Assembly (NCBI RefSeq): GCF_947492715.1
Contig: NZ_CANLNS010000001.1
Coordinates: 1,364,001-1,428,000 of the forward strand
Length of the DNA: 64,000 bases
Source: an uncultured Psychroserpens sp.
GTDB taxonomy: Bacteria > Bacteroidota > Bacteroidia > Flavobacteriales > Flavobacteriaceae
Reading direction: 5' to 3'
Shown here piece after piece: positions 18,061 to 26,927 of this stretch. Both the position numbers and the translations under genes were made by a program. The stretch's first letter is position 1. Each line of letters opens with the position of its first letter. The notes beneath the pieces were generated by a model, which had not been told where the DNA came from, ran no database searches, and saw only the letters and a program-made list of their open reading frames with translations.

Positions 18061-18924
18061 TTATGGGACTTTATGACCTTGACAAGCTACTAATATTTTA
18101 AACCAATCTTCGAGTTCGAGTTCAATAGCTGCGGCTTTGGCTGCGTCTGAAATTCGTTTTGTATTTGTTGTGCCAATTACGGGATGAATTTGAGAGGGAT
18201 GTTTTAAAATCCAAGCTAAGAGCAACTGATCTTCGGTAGCTTTGTATTTATCTAATAAATCACCCAGTTGTCTATGAATGCGTCTTGTTTGTTCGTTGTC
18301 TTCTCTAAAAACACTGCCTAAAGGCGACCAAGCCATTGGTGTTATTTCATTGGTCATCATGTAGTCCAATAATCCATTATGCATGGCGTTATGATGTGTT
18401 AGTGAAAACTCAATTTGATTTACCGAAACGTCAACAGATTTTGACAAAAGTTCCATTTGAGAAGACGTAAAGTTTGAGAGCCCAAATGTTTTTATCAAAC
18501 CTCTTTGTTTTAGTTCTAACACGGCTTCAGCTATATCATCTGGATGCATTAACGGACTTGGTCTATGTAATAATAATACATCTAGATAGTCTGTTTTTAA
18601 ATGTTTTAAAGACGTTTCAACAGACCAGATAATATAGGATTTACTATAGTCATAATGCTTCACAGTATTCGATCTATTGTCGCTTAAGTATTGAATACCA
18701 CACTTACTAATTAATTGAATAGTATCTCGTGAAATGCCACTTTCAGAAAATGCATTACCAAAATCAGATTCCGTAGTATAGCCACCATAAATGTCTGCAT
18801 GATCAAACGTTGTAATATCTTCTTCTATGCACTGATGCATAAGTTTAATCATATCCTTTTTGAGAAGCTGTTTTCCCCAAACTCCCCAGGTCATACAACC
18901 TGCTATTAATCGAGAATATTTCAC
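18061..18924 (-). CDS. Aldo/keto reductase
   Basis: A 287-residue TIM-barrel oxidoreductase resembling E. coli YdhF. The tetrad is visible: Asp and Tyr in FDHADIYGGY, Lys in LISKCGIQ and His in VLLLHRPSP. NQIEFSLTH and VIGTTNTKRI mark the barrel end and NADPH site. The start is GTG (MKYSRLIAGCMTWG), with no ATG in a suitable place. It is the first gene of the five-gene minus-strand unit, and a TAGATTTG -7 box sits upstream at 18975-18982. It reduces aldehydes or ketones with NADPH; the substrate is unknown. Confidence 0.9.
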   Translation of the reverse strand: MKYSRLIAGCMTWGVWGKQLLKKDMIKLMHQCIEEDITTFDHADIYGGYTTESDFGNAFSESGISRDTIQLISKCGIQYLSDNRSNTVKHYDYSKSYIIWSVETSLKHLKTDYLDVLLLHRPSPLMHPDDIAEAVLELKQRGLIKTFGLSNFTSSQMELLSKSVDVSVNQIEFSLTHHNAMHNGLLDYMMTNEITPMAWSPLGSVFREDNEQTRRIHRQLGDLLDKYKATEDQLLLAWILKHPSQIHPVIGTTNTKRISDAAKAAAIELELEDWFKILVACQGHKVP

Positions 18925-18974
18925 TTTTTTTTCTGTTTATATGGATTTTTTTGCAATTCACGTATAAAAATAGT

Positions 18975-18982
18975 CAAATCTA
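18975..18982 (-). promoter_or_regulatory. -7 box of the aldo/keto reductase operon
   Basis: On the minus strand TAGATTTG matches TAnnTTTG exactly and lies about 50 bp before the GTG start. No TTG is seen at the expected -33 distance. Confidence 0.35.
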
Positions 18983-19028
18983 GATGAAGAAAGTATACTT
19001 GCTAAGTATTAATTAACCTACCTAAGTC

Positions 19029-19601
19029 ATGAAATTTTTAAGTCGTTCCAAAACAATAATCTACAGTGTGTTTTTTCTATTCATAGTGAGTAGCTGTTCT
19101 AAAGAAATAGAAACAGAAACCTTTGATAACAGCAGCTTAATTAGTGTAAAACTTCAGGGTACTCAGAGTCTATTGAATAGCGCGAATATTGAAATACTTG
19201 ACGTTCAAATTAAGGTTTTGGAAGAGGATTCGAACCCAAATGCATGGGTGAGTCTAAATACGATTAATACAGGAATTCATGATTTGGCAAATATAACAGA
19301 CGATGAAGTAGTCACTTTAGTTGATTTTGAAGAAGTACCTGCTGGGTTTGTTTACAATATCAAATTGGTTTTAGGAGATAGAAATGCTGTTGTTAAGAAT
19401 GGTGTCGAGTATGTACTTGAAATTGCTCCTGAACACGAAAATGCTTCAACAAATATTGTTGGAAAACATTTGAAAACTAATGTGTTATATGATTTTTTAA
19501 TTGAGTTTGATATCGATCGTTCTGTCGAATTTTCTTCGGAAGGCACTGTCAATCTTAACCCTAGAATGAGTACGCTTTTAAGACGTTTCGAGTTGTTTTA
19601 A
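19029..19601 (+). CDS. DUF4382 lipoprotein (short paralogue)
   Basis: A 190-residue lipoprotein with a signal ending IVSSC. The mature part follows the DUF4382 plan: ANIEILDVQIKV, WVSLNTINTGIHDL, then VPAGFVYNIKLVLGDRNAVV and a final LIEFDIDRSVEF. The next gene is a longer paralogue with the same order of motifs (IDVRVKI, INTGVYDLLDL, IRLVLGEDNSVV). DUF4382 proteins are secreted and of unknown function, possibly carbohydrate- or surface-related. The pair is separated by 70 bp and probably arose by duplication. Confidence 0.82.
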   Translation: MKFLSRSKTIIYSVFFLFIVSSCSKEIETETFDNSSLISVKLQGTQSLLNSANIEILDVQIKVLEEDSNPNAWVSLNTINTGIHDLANITDDEVVTLVDFEEVPAGFVYNIKLVLGDRNAVVKNGVEYVLEIAPEHENASTNIVGKHLKTNVLYDFLIEFDIDRSVEFSSEGTVNLNPRMSTLLRRFELF

Positions 19602-19671
19602 TTAATTAGACAAGACATCTTAAAGTGAAATTTGAACGTATATAGTTTATACGAACTCAAAAAATACTGTT

Positions 19672-20478
19672 ATGAATTCCCTAAAATTGAAATCTTTTTT
19701 TTTACTCATTATTTGTTCATTTAGTTTATATAATTGTAATGATGACGATGCATCTTCAAATAGTCAAGGAACATCAAAATTAACGGTTAAACTTGTTGAT
19801 GAACCAGGCGATTATGAACATGTTTATGTTGAAATTATAGACGTGCGAGTAAAGATTAACAATGATTCAGAAGATGATAACTGGCAAAGTCTTGAAGCTA
19901 TTAATACAGGAGTTTATGATTTATTAGATTTAACAGGAGGTGTTAATGTCCTTCTGGCTGACGATTATGAAATTCCCTCTGGAACATTAAACCAGATTAG
20001 ATTAGTGTTAGGGGAAGATAATTCTGTTGTTATTGATGGAGAATCATTCCTGCTATCAACACCAAGTGCTCAACAATCAGGACTAAAAATTCGAGTTAAT
20101 GAAGAGTTAGCTCCAAATTTTGAATATACTTTTTGGCTAGACTTTGATGTAGATGAATCTATCGTTATGTCTGGTAATTCTGGGAACATAATTTTGAAAC
20201 CTGTACTAAGGGCGTCGGCTGAAATTTCTACTGGGACAATTAGTGGTAGTATTTCTCCAATTGATGTCCAAACTGAAATTAGTGTGACAGTTGGAGATGA
20301 TATTGTTTCTACTTATGCAGATGAGAATGGTGCCTTCTTATTAGTAGGGTTGCCTGGAGGTGTATATGACATTACGATAACACCTGATCCAGAATCGGAG
20401 TTTTCAGAGGAAATAATTGAAAATATAGAAGTTGTGGTTGGAGAAAATACTGTTGTTGAGACAATCTACTTAGAATGA
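19672..20478 (+). CDS. DUF4382 protein with C-terminal carboxypeptidase-like regulatory domain
   Basis: A 268-residue lipoprotein with a signal ending LYNC. Residues about 35-185 form a DUF4382 domain: KLTVKLVDEPGDYEHVYVEI, INTGVYDLLDL, LNQIRLVLGEDNSVV and FWLDFDVDESIV. Residues about 190-268 (ISGSISP, DENGAFLLVGLPGGVYDITI) form a beta-sandwich of the carboxypeptidase regulatory type. The domain pair is common in secreted Bacteroidota proteins of unknown role. A strong hairpin follows at 20490, so transcription of the paralogue pair probably ends there. Confidence 0.84.
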   Translation: MNSLKLKSFFLLIICSFSLYNCNDDDASSNSQGTSKLTVKLVDEPGDYEHVYVEIIDVRVKINNDSEDDNWQSLEAINTGVYDLLDLTGGVNVLLADDYEIPSGTLNQIRLVLGEDNSVVIDGESFLLSTPSAQQSGLKIRVNEELAPNFEYTFWLDFDVDESIVMSGNSGNIILKPVLRASAEISTGTISGSISPIDVQTEISVTVGDDIVSTYADENGAFLLVGLPGGVYDITITPDPESEFSEEIIENIEVVVGENTVVETIYLE

Positions 20479-20489
20479 CCAATAGACGA

Positions 20490-20540
20490 TACAAAAGAAC
20501 AAAGGGCAATACAATCTGTATTGCCCTTTGTTCTTTTGTA
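20490..20540. terminator. Long perfect hairpin, probable bidirectional terminator
   Basis: A 23-bp perfect inverted repeat (20490-20512 with 20518-20540) and a 5-nt loop. The core GGGCAATAC/GTATTGCCC is followed by a T-rich arm (TTTGTTCTTTTGT), and the complementary arm is A-rich, so it could terminate in both directions. It lies between the DUF4382 pair and the Bat operon. Confidence 0.75.
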
Positions 20541-20661
20541 CGACACAATCTTAATAGGGTTTAACTTTTAACCAATTATTAACAGCAACACAGGAAAAAT
20601 TTTAACAATTTGCAGAACTAAATTAAATAGACATATTCACAGCGTTTAAAACATATAAATA

Positions 20662-21663
20662 ATGGAAGAAACAGGAACAATTGACATTAAGAGCATTAAT
20701 GAAAAAATAGAAAAAGAAAGTGCTTTTGTTGATTTGTTAATGATGGAAATGAACAAAGTCATCGTTGGACAAAAACACATGGTAGAACGTTTACTCATTG
20801 GACTTTTGGGGCAAGGACACATTTTACTAGAAGGTGTCCCAGGACTTGCAAAAACACTTGCAATTAATACGTTGTCTCAGGCTGTAGATGGTAGTTTCAG
20901 TCGAATCCAATTCACACCAGATTTATTACCAGCCGATGTTGTGGGAACACTTATCTATAATATGAAGGTTAATGACTTTTCAATTAAAAAAGGTCCGATA
21001 TTTGCAAATTTTGTTTTAGCAGATGAGATTAACAGAGCGCCAGCTAAAGTGCAATCGGCTTTACTGGAAGCTATGCAAGAAAAGCAAGTAACCATTGGTG
21101 ATGAGACGTTTATTTTAGATAAACCATTTTTAGTAATGGCAACACAAAATCCAGTTGAACAAGAAGGAACTTACCCTTTGCCAGAAGCACAAGTTGACCG
21201 TTTTATGTTGAAAACTGTTATAGATTACCCTAAACAAGCAGAAGAGCAACTTATCATGAGAGCCAACTTGAAAGGTGCTTGGGATAAAGTAAATCCAGTG
21301 GTTTCAGTTGCACAAATTTTAAAAGCGCAAGAGGCTGTAAGAGATGTTTATATGGACGAAAAAATTGAGAAGTATATTCTTGATATCATTTTTGCAACAC
21401 GCTATCCAGAACAATATAAATTAGCAGATTTAAAACCACTTATTTCATTTGGAGCTTCTCCTCGTGGAAGTATTAATTTGGCAACAGCTGCGAAATGCTT
21501 TGCCTTTATAAAACGTAGAGGATATGTGATTCCTGAAGACGTTAGAGCTGTTGTTCATGATGTCCTTCGTCATAGAATTGGTATCACTTATGAAGCCGAA
21601 GCAGAGAATGTAACTTCTGAAGATATCATTAATAAAATTGTAAACGAAATAGAAGTGCCTTAG
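20662..21663 (+). CDS. MoxR family AAA+ ATPase
   Basis: A 333-residue AAA+ protein. Walker A is GVPGLAKT (about 58-65), Walker B is FVLADEINRAP, and sensor 1 with the pore region is MATQNPVEQEGTYPLPEAQV. A C-terminal lid contains FGASPRGSINL. MoxR ATPases act as chaperones for vWA-domain partners, and here it opens a Bat operon with DUF58, two vWA proteins, a TPR protein, BatD copies and BatE. These together act in envelope integrity and stress tolerance. It is cytoplasmic, near the membrane partners. Confidence 0.95.
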   Translation: MEETGTIDIKSINEKIEKESAFVDLLMMEMNKVIVGQKHMVERLLIGLLGQGHILLEGVPGLAKTLAINTLSQAVDGSFSRIQFTPDLLPADVVGTLIYNMKVNDFSIKKGPIFANFVLADEINRAPAKVQSALLEAMQEKQVTIGDETFILDKPFLVMATQNPVEQEGTYPLPEAQVDRFMLKTVIDYPKQAEEQLIMRANLKGAWDKVNPVVSVAQILKAQEAVRDVYMDEKIEKYILDIIFATRYPEQYKLADLKPLISFGASPRGSINLATAAKCFAFIKRRGYVIPEDVRAVVHDVLRHRIGITYEAEAENVTSEDIINKIVNEIEVP

Positions 21664-21762
21664 TAGATGTGATACATCATAAAACACACAACTCTAGCAT
21701 CAATAATTATGTGTTAATCGTGTGTAAACTAAGTTATACTAAAAGGGAGGAAGCAATTATAA

Positions 21763-22629
21763 ATGGATACTAAGGAATTACTAAAAAAAGTACGAAAAAT
21801 TGAGATTAAGACACGTCGCTTGTCTGATCACATATTTGGGGGTGAATATCATTCGACATTCAAAGGTCGAGGTATGACTTTTTCTGAAGTTCGTCAGTAT
21901 CAATTTGGTGATGATGTTCGTAACATTGATTGGAATGTTACAGCACGATATAATGAGCCTTTTGTAAAAGTTTTTGAGGAAGAACGTGAATTAACCATGA
22001 TGCTAATGGTTGATATTTCAGGATCTGAATTATTTGGTACAGACGTTCAGTTTAAAAATGAAATCGTAACCGAAATAGCGGCGACCTTAGCCTTTTCTGC
22101 AACTCAAAACAACGACAAGATAGGATTGATTTTGTTTTCTGATAATATTGAACTTTATATTCCTCCTAAAAAAGGACGTTCCCATGTCTTGAGAATTATA
22201 CGAGAACTCATTGAATTTAAGCCAAAAAGTAAATTAACTAACGTTGGTGAAGCATTTAAGTTTTTGTCTAATGTGATGAAAAAGAAAGCTATTGTATTTG
22301 TGCTTAGTGATTTTATAGCTGATGATTACAAACAAAACTTGAAAATTGCCGCAGGAAGACATGACATTACCGGAATACGTGTATATGATAAAGGAGAAGA
22401 GGCTATTCCTAATCTTGGAATGGTACAAATGGAAGATGAGGAAACAGGTGAACTTATATTAGTAAATACGGCATCAAAATCTGTAAGACAGAATTATAGT
22501 AATTATTATAATGATAAAGTGAATTATTATAAAGACACGTTTACAAAATCGGGTTCTGGAACAATTAACTGTCGGGTTGATGAAAGCTATGTAAAAAAAC
22601 TACTAGGATATTTTAAAAGAAGAGGATAA
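21763..22629 (+). CDS. DUF58 domain protein
   Basis: A 288-residue soluble protein with the DUF58 signature VRNIDWNVTARYNEPFVKVF near residues 50-70, followed by a vWA-like fold in which VDISGSE replaces a full metal-site motif, and VFVLSDF later. DUF58 proteins accompany MoxR and are thought to be its direct partners. It follows MoxR by 99 bp on the same strand and precedes the BatD-like gene by 4 bp. Confidence 0.93.
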   Translation: MDTKELLKKVRKIEIKTRRLSDHIFGGEYHSTFKGRGMTFSEVRQYQFGDDVRNIDWNVTARYNEPFVKVFEEERELTMMLMVDISGSELFGTDVQFKNEIVTEIAATLAFSATQNNDKIGLILFSDNIELYIPPKKGRSHVLRIIRELIEFKPKSKLTNVGEAFKFLSNVMKKKAIVFVLSDFIADDYKQNLKIAAGRHDITGIRVYDKGEEAIPNLGMVQMEDEETGELILVNTASKSVRQNYSNYYNDKVNYYKDTFTKSGSGTINCRVDESYVKKLLGYFKRRG

Positions 22630-22633
22630 TTAA

Positions 22634-24289
22634 GTGAAACATCTAAATTTCATACATGTAATTAATAGTTATGGCAAGCGCGTAATCTTGTTCTTAGCTT
22701 GCTGTCTCTTTTTTGTTTTGACATCAAATGCTCAAGTGACATCTTCAATTGATACAACGAAAATCAAAATAGGAGAGCAAATTACTTTTAAAGTTGAAGT
22801 TGACGCAGATACTACAGATTTAGTTGTTTTTCCAGAAGGTCAAACGTTTGGGCCTCTTGAAATGATAGAGTCTTACAAAATAGATACAACCAAAAATGAG
22901 GCAAAGTTTAAACTCATAAAGACGTACGGTTTAACGCAATTTGATTCGGGTTCATATAAAATTCCGAAGCAGAAAATAATTGTTGGTACTAAAACATATT
23001 TTACAGATTCTTTGCATGTTGAAGTTTACACTGTTGCTGTAGATACAACCAAACAAAATCTCTATGGTATCAAACCAATGATTGAAGTAGAAAAGGCCTC
23101 AAGCGATTGGTGGATATACCTTCTTATAACCTTAGTTGCGCTAGGTTTTATCGCTTTCTTATTGTATTGGTTTATATGGCGAAAAAAACCATTAACAGAA
23201 GAGGAGGAAATTGCCATGTTGCCGCCATATGATAGAGCGAAACTGGCACTTAAGAAATTAGATGAGAGCAATTACCTTCAGCGTTCAGAGCTAAAAGATT
23301 ATTATTCAGAACTCACCTTTATTATTAGGAAGTATCTAGATGAAAAAGTGTATGATCGAGCGCTTGAAAGTACGACAGACGAACTGGTAGGTCGACTTAA
23401 CTTACTTCGTGATGCCAATCAGATCGAACTGAGTACGTCAGACATCAATAATATTGAAACCATATTGAAACGTGCCGATTTGGTGAAATTCGCAAAGTCT
23501 GCCCCAGATATCGAGCTTGCAAAAATTGATAGAAATACCATAGATGTCGAAATTGACCAAGTTAAAGAAGCGTTACCTGAACCTACAGAAGAAGAAAAGC
23601 TCCTAGATAAACAGTATAAAGAAGAGCAAGAACTTAAGAAAAAACGAAGAAAAATTATCTTGACGGTTGGCGCAAGTATCTTGATTTTAATAGCAACTTA
23701 TGTTGGTTTCGGACTCAAATACGGATTCAAATATGTTACTGATACCATTATTGGAAATGAAGCCAAAGAGCTTCTAGAAGGGGATTGGGTTCAAAGTGAT
23801 TATGGTGTGCCACCAATTATGATATCAACACCTGTTGTTTTAGAACGTATAGAGTTACAAGCTATAGACTCCACACAACAACTAAAAAGAACAGCATTTG
23901 CCTATGGAGATGTCAATAGTAGCTTTAATATAGGAGTTGGAACAACTAAATATAACCTTCAGGAAGGAGAAGAAATTGATATTAATGGTGCAGTAGAAGA
24001 AACAATTAAATCGTTTGAAAACAATGGCGCAAGAAATATTGTTGTGAAACGCGAGCAATTTATTACACCAAATGCTGCAGAAGGCTTAAAAGTTTTTGGA
24101 ACAGGAGAGTTTCCAACCGATGTAGAAGGGCAATATAGGTCTGGTGAGTATGTTATCTTAATTTTTGTGTCAGATGATAAATCGGTCATGCAAAAAATAG
24201 CACTTGTTTGGAATAATAAAGACGAGTATACCAACGATATTATGGATCGTGTCTTAAATTCAGTAGAACTTAAAAAAGTAGAAGAGTAA
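22634..24289 (+). CDS. Membrane protein of the Bat operon (BatD-like N-terminal region)
   Basis: A 551-residue protein starting with GTG. Residues about 15-34 form a signal peptide ending TSNAQ. A secreted beta domain follows (IDTTKIKIGEQITFKVEV and FDSGSYKIPK), then a membrane helix (about 155-178), a cytoplasmic helical part similar to the BatD tail (RAKLALKKLDESNYLQ, ELTFIIRKYLDE) and a second helix near 340-360. The last 170 residues form an unrecognised extracytoplasmic domain. The stop overlaps the next start by one base. It probably links the periplasm to MoxR/DUF58. Confidence 0.75.
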   Translation: MKHLNFIHVINSYGKRVILFLACCLFFVLTSNAQVTSSIDTTKIKIGEQITFKVEVDADTTDLVVFPEGQTFGPLEMIESYKIDTTKNEAKFKLIKTYGLTQFDSGSYKIPKQKIIVGTKTYFTDSLHVEVYTVAVDTTKQNLYGIKPMIEVEKASSDWWIYLLITLVALGFIAFLLYWFIWRKKPLTEEEEIAMLPPYDRAKLALKKLDESNYLQRSELKDYYSELTFIIRKYLDEKVYDRALESTTDELVGRLNLLRDANQIELSTSDINNIETILKRADLVKFAKSAPDIELAKIDRNTIDVEIDQVKEALPEPTEEEKLLDKQYKEEQELKKKRRKIILTVGASILILIATYVGFGLKYGFKYVTDTIIGNEAKELLEGDWVQSDYGVPPIMISTPVVLERIELQAIDSTQQLKRTAFAYGDVNSSFNIGVGTTKYNLQEGEEIDINGAVEETIKSFENNGARNIVVKREQFITPNAAEGLKVFGTGEFPTDVEGQYRSGEYVILIFVSDDKSVMQKIALVWNNKDEYTNDIMDRVLNSVELKKVEE

Positions 24290-25293
24290 TGTTTGAAGGA
24301 ATAGAGTTCTTAAATAAAGAGTTTTTCTGGTTGTTTTTACTACTACCATTTGCTATCCTTTGGTATGTTTTAAAAAGAAAACGCCAAACGGCAGAGTTTA
24401 AGATATCAAGTATAAAAGGATTTAAGGTTGGTAATGCTATACTACCTAAGTTACGCCCATTATTATTTGCGTTTCGTTTGTTGGCCTTGGCATTTTTAAT
24501 TACGGCTTTAGCTCGACCAAGAACGTCTGATGAAACCACCAAGACAAAAACAACGAAAGGTATTGATATTGTCATGGCTATAGATGTTTCGGCTAGTATG
24601 CTTGCCAAAGATTTGTTGCCAAATCGGCTTGAAGCTCTGAAAAAAGTAGCATCAGAGTTTATTCAAGGTCGACCTAACGATCGAATAGGTTTAGTAGAAT
24701 ACGCAGGAGAAAGCTATACTAAAACTCCAATAACTAGCGATAAAGCCATTGTATTACGCTCACTTCGAGATGTGAAGTACAATGAAATTATTGAAACAGG
24801 AACAGCTATTGGTATGGGATTAGCAACAGCCGTAAATAGGTTAAAAGATAGCAAAGCCAAAAGCAAAATCATCATTTTATTAACTGATGGTGTCAATAAT
24901 TCTGGTTTTATAGATCCGAAAATCGCTAGCGAATTAGCTGTAGAATATGGTATTAAAGTTTATACAATTGGATTAGGAACCAATGGTATGGCCTTATCGC
25001 CTTATTCTATTAATAGAAATGGGACATTTCAATACAGACGAGTGCAGGTAGAAATCGATGAGGATTTGCTTAATGAAATTGCAGATGTTACTGGAGGAAA
25101 ATATTTTAGAGCTACTAATAACAAGAAATTAAAAGAGGTTTACAACGAAATTAATAAACTAGAAAAAACAGAAATCGAAGAAATCAAATACACCACGTAC
25201 GATGAAAAATATCGACCACTAATTTTGATTGCATTAGGTCTTATCCTTTTGGAAGCACTTCTTCGATTAACCGTTTTTAGAAGTTTTGTATAG
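24289..25293 (+). CDS. batA: vWA domain membrane protein BatA
   Basis: A 334-residue inner-membrane protein: helices near residues 8-25 and 55-75, a vWA domain (about 88-285) with an intact MIDAS motif DVSAS in DIVMAIDVSASM, later TP and LLTDGVNNSG, and a C-terminal helix (LILIALGLILLEALLRL). In Bat operons BatA and BatB are paired vWA proteins that work with MoxR. Its start overlaps the previous stop (TAATG), indicating coupled translation. Confidence 0.93.
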   Translation: MFEGIEFLNKEFFWLFLLLPFAILWYVLKRKRQTAEFKISSIKGFKVGNAILPKLRPLLFAFRLLALAFLITALARPRTSDETTKTKTTKGIDIVMAIDVSASMLAKDLLPNRLEALKKVASEFIQGRPNDRIGLVEYAGESYTKTPITSDKAIVLRSLRDVKYNEIIETGTAIGMGLATAVNRLKDSKAKSKIIILLTDGVNNSGFIDPKIASELAVEYGIKVYTIGLGTNGMALSPYSINRNGTFQYRRVQVEIDEDLLNEIADVTGGKYFRATNNKKLKEVYNEINKLEKTEIEEIKYTTYDEKYRPLILIALGLILLEALLRLTVFRSFV

Positions 25294-25297
25294 TATT

Positions 25298-26341
25298 ATG
25301 TTTGATTTTCAATTAGAAGAAAAAATTTGGTTTTGGGTATTACTGATTATTCCAGTAATTATCTTCTTATTTGCTATACTTCAGTTTTGGAAATATAGAA
25401 CACAAAAACGATTTGCTAATAGCAAGTTGCTAAAGCGATTGAGTCCAAACCAATCCTTGTTTAAGTCCATTTTAAAAATAGTCGTACTCAGTTTAGCATT
25501 TGCTTGTCTTGCTATTGCCTTGGTTAATCCTAAAATTGGAACCAAATTAGAGACTGTAAAACGTCAAGGCGTCGATATTGTCTTTGCAGTTGATGTTTCA
25601 AAAAGTATGTTGGCCGAGGATATAGCGCCAAACCGATTAGAAAAATCGAAGCAATTGGTGACGCAAATTATTAATAACTTGGCTAGCGATCGTGTTGGTA
25701 TTATTGCCTATGCAGGGAAAGCATTTCCGCAGTTACCTATAACTACAGATTATGGTTCGGCAAAAATGTTTCTTCAAAACTTAAATACAGATATGTTGTC
25801 CTCTCAAGGAACCGCAATCAACGAAGCTATTGAGTTGGCCAAAACCTATTTCGATGAAGAAGAAGACACCAACCGTGTGTTAATTATCATTTCAGATGGT
25901 GAAGATCACAGTGATGTTGCAAGTAATGTAGCTGAAGAAGCCGGAGATGAAGGTATTCGCATCTTTACAATTGGAGTTGGCGATGAAAAAGGAGGCCCAA
26001 TACCTATCAAACGAAATGGAGTACTTTTAAATTATAAAAAAGATAGCAAAGGCGAAACTGTAGTCACCAAGCTTAATGAAGAAACACTAAAAGAAATTGC
26101 AGACGAAGCCAATGGCGCATATATAAAGGGTAATAATACAGACGAGGTGATTGATGAAATAAAAGACATTTTAAATCGAATGGATAAAACAGAATTTGAA
26201 TCCAAAGAGTTTGCCGATTTTAAGGATCAATTTCAATGGTTTTTAGGCTTTGGAATTTTCTTTTTATTCATAGATATTTTTCTACTCGAGCGAAAAACAG
26301 GATGGCTAAAACGTCTTAACCTGTTTAATGAGAATATATAA
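25298..26341 (+). CDS. batB: vWA domain membrane protein BatB
   Basis: A 347-residue paralogue of BatA with the same layout: helices near 8-25 and 55-75, a vWA domain with MIDAS DVSKS in DIVFAVDVSKSM, IISDGEDHSD and FTIGVGDEKGGPIPIK, and a C-terminal helix (FLGFGIFFLFIDIFLLE). The ATG at 25298, 4 bp after the batA stop, is preferred to the upstream in-frame codon at 25286, which lies inside batA. In most Bat operons a TPR gene (BatC) follows; here another gene intervenes. Confidence 0.93.
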   Translation: MFDFQLEEKIWFWVLLIIPVIIFLFAILQFWKYRTQKRFANSKLLKRLSPNQSLFKSILKIVVLSLAFACLAIALVNPKIGTKLETVKRQGVDIVFAVDVSKSMLAEDIAPNRLEKSKQLVTQIINNLASDRVGIIAYAGKAFPQLPITTDYGSAKMFLQNLNTDMLSSQGTAINEAIELAKTYFDEEEDTNRVLIIISDGEDHSDVASNVAEEAGDEGIRIFTIGVGDEKGGPIPIKRNGVLLNYKKDSKGETVVTKLNEETLKEIADEANGAYIKGNNTDEVIDEIKDILNRMDKTEFESKEFADFKDQFQWFLGFGIFFLFIDIFLLERKTGWLKRLNLFNENI

Positions 26342-26419
26342 TCGTTTGTCTGTTAGATATTTTATAAATTCTTTAACTATATCAAGTCTTACAGTTTTTT
26401 ATCTTGCTATTTACAAAAC

Positions 26420-26926
26420 ATGAGAATGAAGTTAATAAAGATTATCGTCCTATCGTTATTGTTTCCAATGTTAAATTTTGGTCAAAACCAAGATTTAGCT
26501 CTATTCGATAATCTTATTGATAAAACATGGAGTGCTGAAGGACGATGGGAAAATAATGGTCCAAAATTTAAACAAGAAATTAAATTTAGTTATGATTTGG
26601 AAGGTTCTATTATTCTTGTAGACTCAAAAGGATATATAAATAAAGAACAAACTAAATTTGGCAACAGAAACCATGGCATAAGACAATACGACCAAACATC
26701 TAAGACAATTAAGTTTTGGGAATTTGATGTCTTCGGAAATGTAACTAAAGGTAAGGTGTATGCCGAAGGTAAAAATATCATTTACCAATATCAATATGGC
26801 GATAGCGTTATTACTGATATGTGGGAATATGTTGATGATTCAACTTATAATTTTAAAGTAGGTAGTTATCATAATGGCACTTGGAAACAAGTGTATCTTA
26901 ATACCGTTTTTAAAGAACAGAAATAA
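26420..26926 (+). CDS. Secreted protein of unknown function inserted in the Bat operon
   Basis: A 168-residue protein with a signal peptide (MKLIKIIVLSLLFPMLNFGQ) and a mature part of beta-strand-rich repeats with many aromatic residues: TWSAEGRWENNGPKF, HGIRQYDQTSKTIKFWEFD, VTKGKVYAEGKNIIYQY and SYHNGTWKQVY. The pattern suggests a small barrel like DUF1579/lipocalin-type proteins, which is inference. It lies 78 bp after batB and ends 1 bp before the batC start, so it is transcribed with the Bat genes. It is not a standard member of that operon. Confidence 0.72.
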   Translation: MRMKLIKIIVLSLLFPMLNFGQNQDLALFDNLIDKTWSAEGRWENNGPKFKQEIKFSYDLEGSIILVDSKGYINKEQTKFGNRNHGIRQYDQTSKTIKFWEFDVFGNVTKGKVYAEGKNIIYQYQYGDSVITDMWEYVDDSTYNFKVGSYHNGTWKQVYLNTVFKEQK

Positions 26927-26927
26927 A

